Part shown: positions 52,235 through 61,280 of the stretch, in pieces
How positions within the stretch are numbered: the first letter of the stretch is position 1
How the letters are laid out: every line of letters begins with the position of its first letter
Source of the DNA: Desulfopila aestuarii DSM 18488
GTDB lineage: Bacteria; Desulfobacterota; Desulfobulbia; Desulfobulbales; Desulfocapsaceae
Reading direction: 5' to 3'
Assembly: GCF_900143695.1 (NCBI RefSeq)
Contig: NZ_FRFE01000005.1
Location: 186,001 to 250,000 of the forward strand
Length of the DNA stretch: 64,000 nucleotides
Made by a program: the position numbers and the translations under genes
The notes under the pieces: model-generated
The model's input: only the letters and a program-made list of their open reading frames with translations
What the model was told of the DNA's origin: nothing
Databases searched by the model: none

Positions 52235-55071
52235 TGGAAAAAAGCAGACGGGAAATGCAGCTCGAAATTGAAATGCTGCGTAACGAACTCAAGGTCACCA
52301 GAGAGGCCTCTGAAATAACGGCTGATTTTGTGGTCAAGCAGTTCGAGCAGACAGAGCAGATGTTGCATCGATTTCAAATCGCCGATGCAGAGCGGCAAGC
52401 TGTTCTCGATGCAGCCACCCAGTTGTCCATCATCGCAACCTATCTGGACGGCACGATACAGCTGTTTAGCACCGGAGCTTCGACCCTTCTCGGCTACAAA
52501 CCGACGGAAATGATCAGCAACCGTAATATTCTTTCCCTTCATCTCCCTGAAGAGCTTGACCATTACGGCCGGATGATAAGCGGAATCGAAGGTCAAAGCC
52601 TGCAAGGAATGGAGGTCTTTGATCAATTCGTCAAACAGAAATACAGCCTCGCCCAGGAGTGGATCTATGTCAAGAAAGATGGCAGCCACCTGCCGGTCAG
52701 TCTCTCCATCACCAGCCTCTATAATCCGGTCGGACGGGTAGTCGGCTACCTCTTCACAGCGATGGATATGACCCGCCAGAAGCAGATGGAGCACGAGCTG
52801 ATCCAGGCCAAAGAACAGGCGGAGGCTGCCAATGCTTCAAAAGGTGACTTTCTGGCCCGGATGAGCCATGAAATCCGTACACCGATGAATGGCATTATCG
52901 GCATGGCCTCCCTCCTGCAAAAGACTCCGCTTGAACCCAAACAGCATAACTATGTACAGAAACTTCTTGTTTCCGCCAACACGCTGCTGAGACTCATCAA
53001 CGATATCCTTGATTTTTCAAAAATCGATGCCGGCAAGCTTGAAATAGAGGAAGTGCCTTTCAACCTTGAGGATATTCTTGGCAATATCGCCAGCGTCGTG
53101 GGACTGCAGGCTGAAAAGAAGGGATTGGAATTTCTGTTCAGGATAGCACCTGAAATTCCCTTTCATCTGAAAGGAGATCCTCTGCGTCTCGGACAGGTAT
53201 TGATGAATCTGGCCGGCAATGCAGTCAAGTTCACCGACCATGGAGAAATTGTCATTGCAGTCGATTGTACCGCACAGGATGAGAATGGTGTCACCCTTCG
53301 CTTCTCGGTCCGGGACACCGGCATTGGTCTACCGCAAGAGCAGCTGAACAATATTTTTGAAGCCTTCAGCCAGGCCGACGATTCCATCACCAGAAAGTAT
53401 GGAGGTACCGGGCTCGGACTCGCCATATGCAAACAGTTGACCGGTTTGATGGGAGGTGAAATCTGGGCGGAAAGCACAGAAGGGGCGGGAACAGAATTCA
53501 TCTTTACTGTAAGAGCAGGAGTGATAGAAGGCGACGGACAACATCGCTCATGCTCTCCCCAATTTTTCCAGGGGCTCCGAGCGCTTGTCGTTGACGACAA
53601 TGCGGTCGCCCGTGAAGTTCTCTCGTCTATGTTATCATCTTTGCACATTTCCGTGGAAACTGCCGACAACGGCCTATCGGCTCTCACATCCATGGAGCAG
53701 GCGGTGGAGCAGGGAAAACCATACGATGTCGTCCTGCTCGACTGGATGATGCCCGGTATTGACGGCATTGAGACAGCACGGCGTATCAAGGCACGGTCTG
53801 CCTTCGCCAAGACTCCTGCAATGCTGATGGTCACAGCCAATGGCCGCGAAGAGGCGTTTGTCGAAGCTGGTCGGGTGGGCCTCGACGGTTTCCTGTTAAA
53901 ACCGGTTTACGCCTCGGTCATGTACAATACCTTACTGGAAATTCTTGGCCTTGAAACAGTCTCCAAGCCCTATGCCGGTAGGCAAAGTAACCAGGTCAAC
54001 GGCCTTGAGAACATCCGCGGGGCCCGGATTCTCCTGGTGGATGACAACATCATCAACCAGGAAGTGGCAACTGAGTTCCTTGAGGATGCGGGCATGGCCG
54101 TCACCGTGGCAGCAAACGGTCGGGAATGCCTGAATGCCCTGCTCTGTGACTCGTACGATCTTGTACTGATGGATTTACAGATGCCGGTGATGGACGGCCT
54201 GGAAGCCACAGAGCGCATCCGCAGGGATAACCGGTTCAGGGATCTCCCGGTGGTCGCCATGACGGCCCATGCCATGACCGGAGACAGGGAAAAATGTCTG
54301 GCTGGAGGAATGAACGATCACATCACCAAACCTATTAACCCGGAAGCCCTTTACCAAACCCTGATTCAATGGATACCCAAACGGCAGCCGACACCCGACG
54401 ACTCACAGGAGCATCCGATGTCGACCAAGACAGGCAACCCACCTCTTCCACATTTACCCGGTATTGACCAGACTGCCACGCTCAAGGCTCTGAATAACAA
54501 GACTGATCTCTTTCTCAAGATCCTTCATGATTTCAGAAGAGACTACAGTTCGCTGCCGGCCACTTTGCGCGATCTGGCCAGTGCTGGCAACTGGCATGAA
54601 ATACAAATAAAAGCCCATACGGTAAAGGGGGTTGCCGGATATATCGGCTCAGCCTCGCTACAAAAAACGGCCGCTGCACTGGAAGATGGTCTCCGCAACG
54701 ATCTAAAGCAAGAAGCAGTGCAGTCTCTTACTGATTTTATCGCTGTCCTTAAAGAAACTCTCGCTTCACTCGCAGCGCTTCCCGACCTCAAGGCTGATCA
54801 ACCTGCAGGGCAGCCTGTTGTCGCAGGGAATAAATGGAGAATAAATAATCCGGAAGCAGAAGAATCGCTTTGCATCCTCATTAAGCAGTTGCGCCGGGGC
54901 GAACTTATGGCGGAGGATCAAATCGGCAAGGTGGAAAAACTGCTTGCCGGGGCAGGAATTGATGGAGAACTTAGGAAAATTTCCTCTCTGATCGATGATA
55001 TAGAATATCAGAAAGCTGCAGACATTGCCGAAAACATCTTGACTCGCATCACCAAAAAACGACAGAATTAA
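52234..55071 (+). CDS. Soluble hybrid histidine kinase (PAS-HisKA-HATPase-REC-REC-HPt)
   Basis: A 945-residue kinase without membrane helices. An N-terminal coiled coil (1-55) leads to a PAS domain (about 60-190), then HisKA with H211 in SHEIRTPMNG, HATPase (about 315-430, with FGGTG-type boxes such as YGGTGLGLAI), a first receiver (about 445-565, phospho-Asp near 502), a second receiver (about 595-715, Asp near 645) and an HPt domain (about 750-850, His near 794 in KAHTVKG). The start overlaps the protease stop by one base (TGATG). Like HoxJ it is soluble with PAS, so it may read the state of the hydrogenase. The receivers/HPt form a phosphorelay toward the cyclase downstream. Confidence 0.9.
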   Translation: MEKSRREMQLEIEMLRNELKVTREASEITADFVVKQFEQTEQMLHRFQIADAERQAVLDAATQLSIIATYLDGTIQLFSTGASTLLGYKPTEMISNRNILSLHLPEELDHYGRMISGIEGQSLQGMEVFDQFVKQKYSLAQEWIYVKKDGSHLPVSLSITSLYNPVGRVVGYLFTAMDMTRQKQMEHELIQAKEQAEAANASKGDFLARMSHEIRTPMNGIIGMASLLQKTPLEPKQHNYVQKLLVSANTLLRLINDILDFSKIDAGKLEIEEVPFNLEDILGNIASVVGLQAEKKGLEFLFRIAPEIPFHLKGDPLRLGQVLMNLAGNAVKFTDHGEIVIAVDCTAQDENGVTLRFSVRDTGIGLPQEQLNNIFEAFSQADDSITRKYGGTGLGLAICKQLTGLMGGEIWAESTEGAGTEFIFTVRAGVIEGDGQHRSCSPQFFQGLRALVVDDNAVAREVLSSMLSSLHISVETADNGLSALTSMEQAVEQGKPYDVVLLDWMMPGIDGIETARRIKARSAFAKTPAMLMVTANGREEAFVEAGRVGLDGFLLKPVYASVMYNTLLEILGLETVSKPYAGRQSNQVNGLENIRGARILLVDDNIINQEVATEFLEDAGMAVTVAANGRECLNALLCDSYDLVLMDLQMPVMDGLEATERIRRDNRFRDLPVVAMTAHAMTGDREKCLAGGMNDHITKPINPEALYQTLIQWIPKRQPTPDDSQEHPMSTKTGNPPLPHLPGIDQTATLKALNNKTDLFLKILHDFRRDYSSLPATLRDLASAGNWHEIQIKAHTVKGVAGYIGSASLQKTAAALEDGLRNDLKQEAVQSLTDFIAVLKETLASLAALPDLKADQPAGQPVVAGNKWRINNPEAEESLCILIKQLRRGELMAEDQIGKVEKLLAGAGIDGELRKISSLIDDIEYQKAADIAENILTRITKKRQN

Positions 55072-55073
55072 GA

Positions 55074-56057
55074 ATGCGAAACAACGAAAAGCCCCGAATT
55101 CTCATCGTTGATGACGAGAAAATCAATCTGAAAGTGCTGGCCGACCTCTTAAAGGACGAGTACCTACCCATGCTCGCCAGAAACGGTGAACAGGCATTAA
55201 TGCTTGCTTTCAGCGATACACCGCCGGATCTGATTCTTCTGGACGTGGTCATGCCGCAAATGGGCGGCCATGAAGTCATCAAAATTCTGAAGAATGATGA
55301 CCAGACCAAAAATATCCCCGTGATTTTCGTCACCGCCCTCAACTCAACAGAGGATGAGGAACGCGGTTTGTTGCTTGGTGCGGTAGATTATATTGCCAAG
55401 CCTTTCTCCCCGCCCATTGTCAAAATGCGTCTCCGCAACCAGCTGCGCATAGTTCATCAATACAAGCTTCTCGACCAGCTGGCCTATCTTGATGGTTTGA
55501 CCGAAATATCAAACAGGAGGCGTTTTGAGGAGGTATTCCAGAAGGAGTGGGCACGATCAGCCCGCAACGGCACGTCGTTCTCTCTGGCCATGGCCGATGT
55601 TGATTACTTCAAACAGTATAATGACCATTACGGTCACGCCATGGGCGACACCGCCCTGCAAAAAATCGCCAGGGCGCTTGACAGCGTTCTCCGGCGACCG
55701 GGAGATCTGATCGCCCGTTATGGTGGTGAGGAATTTGTCCTGCTGTTGCCGGAGACGGATATGTATGCCGCCCAGGAAGTCGCCCAGCGCTGCCTGCAGA
55801 AAGTCAACGAACTCAATATTGTGCACCAGTATTCCCTGGTTGCCGATCATGTATCTATCAGCCTCGGCATAGTTACCAAAGGACATGACGATATCATCTC
55901 GCCTCAGGATTTCGTCATGACCGCCGACCGGAATCTCTATCTCGCCAAGGAAAACGGACGGAACCAGATCGTCGCGAGCATGATCGGCGATGAACGGTTA
56001 TTGTTCCATTCCGCCCAGGAAGATGCACCACCCTCCTCACAGCCTTCCCCCAAATAG
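55074..56057 (+). CDS. Response regulator diguanylate cyclase (REC-GGDEF)
   Basis: Two-domain output protein (327 aa): a receiver (about 1-125, phospho-Asp in LILLDVVMP) and a GGDEF domain (about 155-310) with an active RYGGEEF signature near residue 215-221. Five residues before it lies RPGD, an RxxD inhibitory site that binds c-di-GMP. So phosphorylation would turn on synthesis of c-di-GMP from two GTP, with product feedback. It starts two bases after the hybrid kinase stop, so it is the likely target of the kinase-HPt relay. This ties H2 sensing to c-di-GMP level, as inference. Confidence 0.93.
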   Translation: MRNNEKPRILIVDDEKINLKVLADLLKDEYLPMLARNGEQALMLAFSDTPPDLILLDVVMPQMGGHEVIKILKNDDQTKNIPVIFVTALNSTEDEERGLLLGAVDYIAKPFSPPIVKMRLRNQLRIVHQYKLLDQLAYLDGLTEISNRRRFEEVFQKEWARSARNGTSFSLAMADVDYFKQYNDHYGHAMGDTALQKIARALDSVLRRPGDLIARYGGEEFVLLLPETDMYAAQEVAQRCLQKVNELNIVHQYSLVADHVSISLGIVTKGHDDIISPQDFVMTADRNLYLAKENGRNQIVASMIGDERLLFHSAQEDAPPSSQPSPK

Positions 56058-56059
56058 TT

Positions 56060-56722
56060 CTACTGCATTATTTTGTTCGACCAATGAACGGCAAACTTGA
56101 CCAGGCCGGTGAAGTGTTTCAGTTTCAGCTTTTCTTTGAGGTTTTCGCGGTAGGTGCCGATTGTCTTGATACTGAGGTGGAGTCTCTCGGCGATCTCTTT
56201 GGTGGAATAGCCCTCGCCAATCAGCCGCAGCACTTCGAGTTCACGGTTCGTAAGGATATCAAGGGGTGATTTTGCATCGGCGGTCTGCTGACTGGTCAAA
56301 CGTTTGAAAACCTTTTCCTTTACAGTGTTGCTGGCATAAATATCGCCGTCCAGCACCTTGCGGATCGCCTTGACCACCTGAGGGATCGCCTCCTGCTTCA
56401 TGATATAACCGCTGGCACCGGCAAGGAGTGCCCGCTCAGCGTAAAGCGACTCATCGTACATGGAGAGCACCAGCATCGGCAGCCCTTCGTACTCCTTTTT
56501 CAGCTCCTGCACCAGCTCAATACCGTTGCCATCTTTCAAGGAGATATCAACAATGACCAGATCGGGGTTGAGTCGATTAATGGCCTCGGGGGCCTTTTTC
56601 ATCAGCTCAACACTGCCGCACACTTCCAGGTCGGCTTCTTTATTGATCAGCTCGCTCATCCCAAGACAGAAGATGGGATGATCGTCAATAATCAGTATCC
56701 TGATTTTTTTGGGTGTGGCCAT
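56060..56722 (-). CDS. NarL/FixJ-type response regulator
   Basis: Response regulator of 220 aa with receiver (1-120) and LuxR-type helix-turn-helix (about 150-210). The phospho-Asp is in LVIVDISLKDGNG, the switch region in VLSMYDES, the HTH in LTNRELEVLRLIGEGYSTKEIAERL. It is encoded 50 bases after the Cache-domain kinase and is its obvious partner. Its stop lies three bases from the end of the convergent cyclase gene. It likely activates genes for acid use; the CoA-transferase gene starts nearby on the same strand, but no site was proven. Confidence 0.92.
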   Translation of the reverse strand: MATPKKIRILIIDDHPIFCLGMSELINKEADLEVCGSVELMKKAPEAINRLNPDLVIVDISLKDGNGIELVQELKKEYEGLPMLVLSMYDESLYAERALLAGASGYIMKQEAIPQVVKAIRKVLDGDIYASNTVKEKVFKRLTSQQTADAKSPLDILTNRELEVLRLIGEGYSTKEIAERLHLSIKTIGTYRENLKEKLKLKHFTGLVKFAVHWSNKIMQ

Positions 56723-56772
56723 TCTTCTCTCCGTAATGATGCCTTCCGGGTTATCGAGATGCGTTCAAATCA

Positions 56773-58956
56773 TTACTCTTCAGGCCGCTTCATGAACAGA
56801 TGGATGATAGTGCCATTTCCCTCGCGACTGGTAATCTCAAAATACGCCCCGATTACCAATGCCCGGTACTGCATGATCCGAAGACCAATCCCCTTTCCTT
56901 CCGGCTTCTCCACCATACCGTGTCCATCGTCAACCACATACAGATGAGTATACTCCCCATCCTGGGAAAGTGAAATGTCAATAGCCGTCGCGCCCGCATG
57001 TTTGACCGCGTTGTTCACTGCCTCCTGGACGATATAGTAAAAATGGGTAGCAAGGGTGTTATCACCAAAGGTGAGGGTCTCATCTCCCTTGAAAGTACAA
57101 CGTATGCCTGATGCCTGCTCTGTCTTTTCAGCAATCTCCTCTAATGCCGACTGCAGCCCGTAGGACACCAGATGGACCGGGCAAAGCCCGCGGGCAAGAC
57201 TCCTGGCCTTGTTCGTCGCTTCTCCGATCAGGTTGACAATTTTTTCCGCAAGGGCAGCCCCTTCACCTTTTGACTCCTGGATGGTCATCTGCAGGGCCGA
57301 GGTCAGACCGCCAATGCCAATCAAATGAGGACAGAGGTCGTCATGCAAATCCTGACCGATATTCTGCCGGGTCGTGTCGCCAATATCCATGAGTTGCTTG
57401 GTGAGCCGCTGGGTTTCGGTGATATCCCGTAAAATCACGACACTGCCTGCAAGCTGCTGGTCTGCCCCGCGAAAAGCCGCGCCACTAATGGAGACACTTC
57501 TGATATCGCCGGCTTTGGTATAGCGTTTAGTCTCAGTGGCCGGCAGCACCTTGCCCTCCTGGATGGCATGAATCATCGTGATAGTTTCCGGCCAGTTCTC
57601 CTGAGGAACGAAGTGATCCATCTTCTGGCCGATACGCTCGTCCAATGTCCAGCCAAAGACCTGCTGAAAGGCAGGATTGAAATAGGTCACTCTCCCTTCC
57701 ATATCATAAATAACAATAGGGTCGGCTGCCGCCTCCATTACCGAACGATAACGCTCCTCACTCACCCTGAGGCTATTTTCAGTTTCCTGCCGCACGGCAA
57801 TCTGCCGTTTCAGGTTGCTGCTGTATTCGGCGAGCTGCTCCATGAACCTGTTGAAGTATCCTGCCAACTGGCCAAGTTCATCTGTTGAGTCCACCGCCAT
57901 GCGCAGGCTGAAATCCCCTTTGCTGGCATTCTCGAAATGAACCATCATCTTCTGTAGAGGGCTGGTGATCGACTCACTGATCTTAAACGTCAGCGTCAGC
58001 ACAAAGAGCATGGTAATGGCAAAAGTGATCAGTACCCCCAAGCCGATGGTCCTGAGTGGCTCGTAGAACTCCTCATAGTAACTGGAGGCTGCGACGATCC
58101 AGCCATACTCGGGGATTGAGTTAAAGATACAGAGCTTTTGGCGGGATTTGCTTTCCCCTGGATTTTTCCAGGGATAGACCACTCTGCCGGTTTTCTCCTG
58201 TAGAATATAGGCGAGATATTCGTTCGGTATCCCGCCGATTGTCAGGATGTTGCGCCCTTCCAGTAAGGGGTGGATGATTGCCGTGCCCTCATTGTCGACC
58301 ACAAAGGCGTAGCCGGTTTTACCGAATTTAAGATCGAGGACACTCTGTTTGAAATCATCCACATTCACCAGTCCCTTGAACTCCTCACGATAGGAGGAGA
58401 CGGCGATGAACCAGTCCCAAGGCTCGAAATGGATCATATAGAGCGCCTTGGGACGGGCACTTTGCTCTCCCGGATTTTTCCATTCGTACTCGAGATAGCC
58501 CCGTTTTTTCACTATCAAATCTTTCACGAACGAATATTCAGAGACGTCGGTCTCAAGCAGATCGGCTGATGGATGAACAACAACGATGCCATTACCGTCA
58601 AGACAATAGATATAGCCCGACTGGCCGATGGTCTGACTCAGGAGAATATCGGCAGCCTGACGTCTTGCATCTTCCTCACTCAGCAACCCTTGCGCCTGGC
58701 GCTCATGGATGGAAGAAAGGATTTCCAGATTTTTCTCAGCCACACCCCGCAAGTAATTTTTGATGGAGACAGTGGCAGAGGTGCGGACCAGGTTATAGAT
58801 AGCAGTGGTGGTGTTGTGCAGCTCACTCTCGATATTTGATTCGATGGTATCGCGAGTCACAACATAGATGGTGCCAAAACCAATGAGAAGAGAAAGGGAA
58901 AAGAGCAGGGAATAGTAGATGAGCAGCTTGTGGCGAATCCGTGTTCCGGCAAACAT
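56773..58956 (-). CDS. Sensor histidine kinase with double Cache, HAMP, PAS and HisKA_3 (NarX type)
   Basis: Membrane sensor of 727 aa. TM1 (about 11-31) and TM2 (about 303-325) flank a periplasmic part with two tandem Cache modules; each ends with a related YxWKNPGE segment (about residues 155 and 258), suggesting internal duplication. HAMP follows (about 325-380), then PAS (about 395-510), HisKA_3 with the phospho-His near 536 (QDLHDDLCPHL), and HATPase (about 620-725, with NNAVKHA and GKGIGLRIM). Cache domains often bind carboxylates or amino acids. The NarL-type regulator is encoded 50 bases downstream. The ligand is unknown; proximity to CoA-transferase and acetate genes makes a short-chain acid plausible. 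Confidence 0.92.
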   Translation of the reverse strand: MFAGTRIRHKLLIYYSLLFSLSLLIGFGTIYVVTRDTIESNIESELHNTTTAIYNLVRTSATVSIKNYLRGVAEKNLEILSSIHERQAQGLLSEEDARRQAADILLSQTIGQSGYIYCLDGNGIVVVHPSADLLETDVSEYSFVKDLIVKKRGYLEYEWKNPGEQSARPKALYMIHFEPWDWFIAVSSYREEFKGLVNVDDFKQSVLDLKFGKTGYAFVVDNEGTAIIHPLLEGRNILTIGGIPNEYLAYILQEKTGRVVYPWKNPGESKSRQKLCIFNSIPEYGWIVAASSYYEEFYEPLRTIGLGVLITFAITMLFVLTLTFKISESITSPLQKMMVHFENASKGDFSLRMAVDSTDELGQLAGYFNRFMEQLAEYSSNLKRQIAVRQETENSLRVSEERYRSVMEAAADPIVIYDMEGRVTYFNPAFQQVFGWTLDERIGQKMDHFVPQENWPETITMIHAIQEGKVLPATETKRYTKAGDIRSVSISGAAFRGADQQLAGSVVILRDITETQRLTKQLMDIGDTTRQNIGQDLHDDLCPHLIGIGGLTSALQMTIQESKGEGAALAEKIVNLIGEATNKARSLARGLCPVHLVSYGLQSALEEIAEKTEQASGIRCTFKGDETLTFGDNTLATHFYYIVQEAVNNAVKHAGATAIDISLSQDGEYTHLYVVDDGHGMVEKPEGKGIGLRIMQYRALVIGAYFEITSREGNGTIIHLFMKRPEE

Positions 58957-59358
58957 ATCGTGTAGATCCTCAGCAAAAGGCCATGCCTGTTCGGGCAGGG
59001 CAACCTGGCATCTTCTGCCAGCGGTTAGAACCGTAAAGTGTTGCCCATGGTCCGGGACGTTCGTAATACCTCAAACAAAGGTCTAACAGAAAACAGCTGC
59101 TGGGAAAAGCGTTTGTCATACTCCTCGTCAGAAATGGCTTTGGTGTTGTTGAAAACTCAAACTATCCATACAGAAGAGATAACCAGAGTGGCGGAAAAAA
59201 ACTTCCGCCACTCTGACTCTATTCAAAATGAAGGGAAAAGATCGTCCGGAACCCTTGTGAGGTGGGCGAGACCAGGATGTGATGCTGAGTACCAAAGCAA
59301 TCCTTTCCCCTCAATTTCGACAACGCAAGATAACCTGCCAAGATAACGTATCAATTCA
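58957..59358. other. Intergenic region between the sensor kinase and CoA-transferase genes
   Basis: About 400 bases without a gene. It includes a 13-bp perfect hairpin (59184-59215), and close to the kinase start a TGGCA/TGCCA hairpin and a CCTG/CAGG stem in what would be the kinase leader. The kinase promoter is not identified. Confidence 0.45.
59184..59215. terminator. 13-bp perfect hairpin downstream of the CoA-transferase
   Basis: CAGAGTGGCGGAA and its exact complement surround AAAAAC. No T tract follows on either strand. It lies about 140 bases beyond the minus-strand CoA-transferase stop and likely ends that transcript. Confidence 0.6.
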
Positions 59359-60699
59359 CTACATATGGATATTCATACGTTTAGCATGTTCCATCAGCTC
59401 GTCACGAAACTCAGGATGGGCAATGGATATAAGCGCCTTGGCCCGTTCCCAGGTCGATTTACCCTTGAGGTTGATCATCCCGTATTCGGTCACCACATAA
59501 TTGACCATAACCCTCGGCAGGGTGGTGATGGTTCCAGGCTCGAGAAACGGCCGGATCCGCGATTTACGGGTACCATCCCTGTCCACCACACTTGAGGAGA
59601 GGCAGATCAGCGCCTTGCCGCCCCTTGAATGATAGCAGCCATACGTATAATCGAGCTGGCCGCCAGTGCCGGAAATATGGCGGGTACCGGAAGACTCGGA
59701 TGAGACCTGACCAAAGAGGTCAATCTCGAGTGCGTTATTGATGGCAATGGCCTTGTCGTTAGCAGCGATATTATTGAGATGATTTGTGTAGTCTACAGGG
59801 TAGCTGCTACAGGATGGATTATGGTCGATAAAATCGTAGAGCTTTTTTGAGCCAAGGGCAAAGGTGTAGACAAATTTGCCCACATCCTGTTTCTTCCCTC
59901 GATTTGAAATGCAGCCCGCCTCATAGATATCAACAAAGCTGTCGCAGAGCATCTCGGTATGCACCCCGAGATCACGAAGATTTGAGCTGGCGATCAGTTT
60001 GCCGATGGCGTTCGGCATGGCCCCAATGCCCAGCTGGAGGCAGGAGCCGTTTTCGATCTGCGAAACGACGATCTCGGCAATCTGCTGGTCGATATCAGAA
60101 ATGGCCGGCTCGGGCAGACAGAACATCTCTTCGTGGTTGCTTTCAACAATGGCATCCACCTCGGAAATATGAATCTGCTCTTCGTTGCCGCCGTAGCAAT
60201 AGGGCATATTCTCGTTGATTTCGATGATCACCTGCTTGGCGGCACTGATCTGGGCCCTGGTGAAAGAGTTTGATACACCAAAATTAAAAAAACCCTTGTG
60301 GTCCATGGGCGTCGTGCGAAGCAGCATAACATCGGTTGTGATGTCGTGCTTTTCATAATAGCCCGGTCCTTCATGATAGAGCAGAGGAATATAGTTACAG
60401 ACCTTCTGGTCATGCAATTTTCGGTCGGCACCGGTGAAATGCCAGCTGTTGTATCGAAAGCTTCTACCTTCCGGATCTGCTTTGGCCACAGCTGCCAACC
60501 CGGGAAAACCAAGAGAACGAACCTTGACATCCTCAATCTGACCCGCCCGCTTGGCCAGCTCCCGGTCAAGGGTGATAGGGGTGGCCAGAAAGCATCCATA
60601 ATCAACCCAGTTCCCCGACTTGATCAGATCAACTGCGTCACTGGCTGTCATCAACCGGCTGTTATATGCTCTATCGTAGTCCACTGTGCATTCCTCCAA
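59359..60699 (-). CDS. Butyryl-CoA:acetate CoA-transferase
   Basis: CoA-transferase (446 aa) of the acetyl-CoA hydrolase family, close to the butyrate-type enzymes. Hallmarks are GIGAMPNAIG (about residues 225-235), the active-site glutamate in VSSESSGTRHISGTGGQLD (near 336-354), a segment diagnostic of butyryl-CoA:acetate transferases, and VMVNYVVTEYGMINLKGKSTWERA near 400. It would activate butyrate with acetyl-CoA, releasing acetate, so butyrate oxidation needs no ATP at this step. The gene shares the promoter architecture of the beta-oxidation operon and lies divergent from the acetate transporter. AATGCACAGTGG-type leader, ATG with GGAGGAA upstream. Confidence 0.9.
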   Translation of the reverse strand: MEECTVDYDRAYNSRLMTASDAVDLIKSGNWVDYGCFLATPITLDRELAKRAGQIEDVKVRSLGFPGLAAVAKADPEGRSFRYNSWHFTGADRKLHDQKVCNYIPLLYHEGPGYYEKHDITTDVMLLRTTPMDHKGFFNFGVSNSFTRAQISAAKQVIIEINENMPYCYGGNEEQIHISEVDAIVESNHEEMFCLPEPAISDIDQQIAEIVVSQIENGSCLQLGIGAMPNAIGKLIASSNLRDLGVHTEMLCDSFVDIYEAGCISNRGKKQDVGKFVYTFALGSKKLYDFIDHNPSCSSYPVDYTNHLNNIAANDKAIAINNALEIDLFGQVSSESSGTRHISGTGGQLDYTYGCYHSRGGKALICLSSSVVDRDGTRKSRIRPFLEPGTITTLPRVMVNYVVTEYGMINLKGKSTWERAKALISIAHPEFRDELMEHAKRMNIHM

Positions 60700-61280
60700 A
60701 GTAGGTATTCTTCCCTCTCCTGCGGGTCAAGGACCTGCAGGCTCTGTCCGTGCATGTGAGAAGAGCATAGAGGATTTCAATGGTTAGTCGCAATCGGCTG
60801 GATGCTGAATTTCATCTGCGAATTTTCCCTATCGGTACTAGGTTTTGCACCTAGTTACCAATTTCAGCTGAGTTAAAAACCTAGAGATTCTCAGATTATT
60901 CCTCGTCTTTTTTTCAGCTCATAACCGATTGTCTTGATAATACAGCATGATATGCTGGCACATCATGTTTCGACATTGGTTTGGTAATTTTTATTCCCGG
61001 ACATTGCATTACCGAAAGAAAGATTGTAATATGCATTTCCGATCGAGCGGTCGCTCGGATTCGGTCCTTTGATCATACATACAAGGTAGTGAAAGATCAA
61101 CTTGATGCCGGCGCAAAGAAGCAGGTGAGGCCGGCGGCGGTGATCCTCGAAATGCACGCAACATGTCCAGTTAGTTTGGGAAGTGTCTGTTACCATAGCT
61201 TTTGATGCAGAAACATGATGGGACGTTGCCGTAAGGCCTCGTCACTTCAACACCCACAACCTCATGAAAGGAGTATTGCG
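60700..61280. promoter_or_regulatory. Divergent control region of CoA-transferase and acetate transporter
   Basis: About 580 bases without a gene. A perfect operator CTAGGTTTTGCACCTAG (60838-60854) and an imperfect copy CTGAGTTAAAAACCTAG (60868-60884; 14 of 17 identical to the site at 43103) are 30 bases apart. The minus-strand promoter is TTGCGA (60788-60793), 18-base spacer, TATGCT (60764-60769). The remainder toward the transporter has no assigned plus-strand promoter. Confidence 0.65.
60764..60884 (-). promoter_or_regulatory. Promoter and tandem operators of the CoA-transferase
   Basis: From the operator edge to the -35 box is 45 bases, exactly as in the beta-oxidation promoter. GCAGAT-N15-GCCGATTG and the -10 TATGCT are also shared between the two promoters. 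A common activator is the likely explanation. Confidence 0.65.

Noticed and set aside
60950-60970. Possible sigma-54 promoter (TGGCAC) upstream of the acetate transporter
   Set aside because: The -12 element does not fit at the required spacing.
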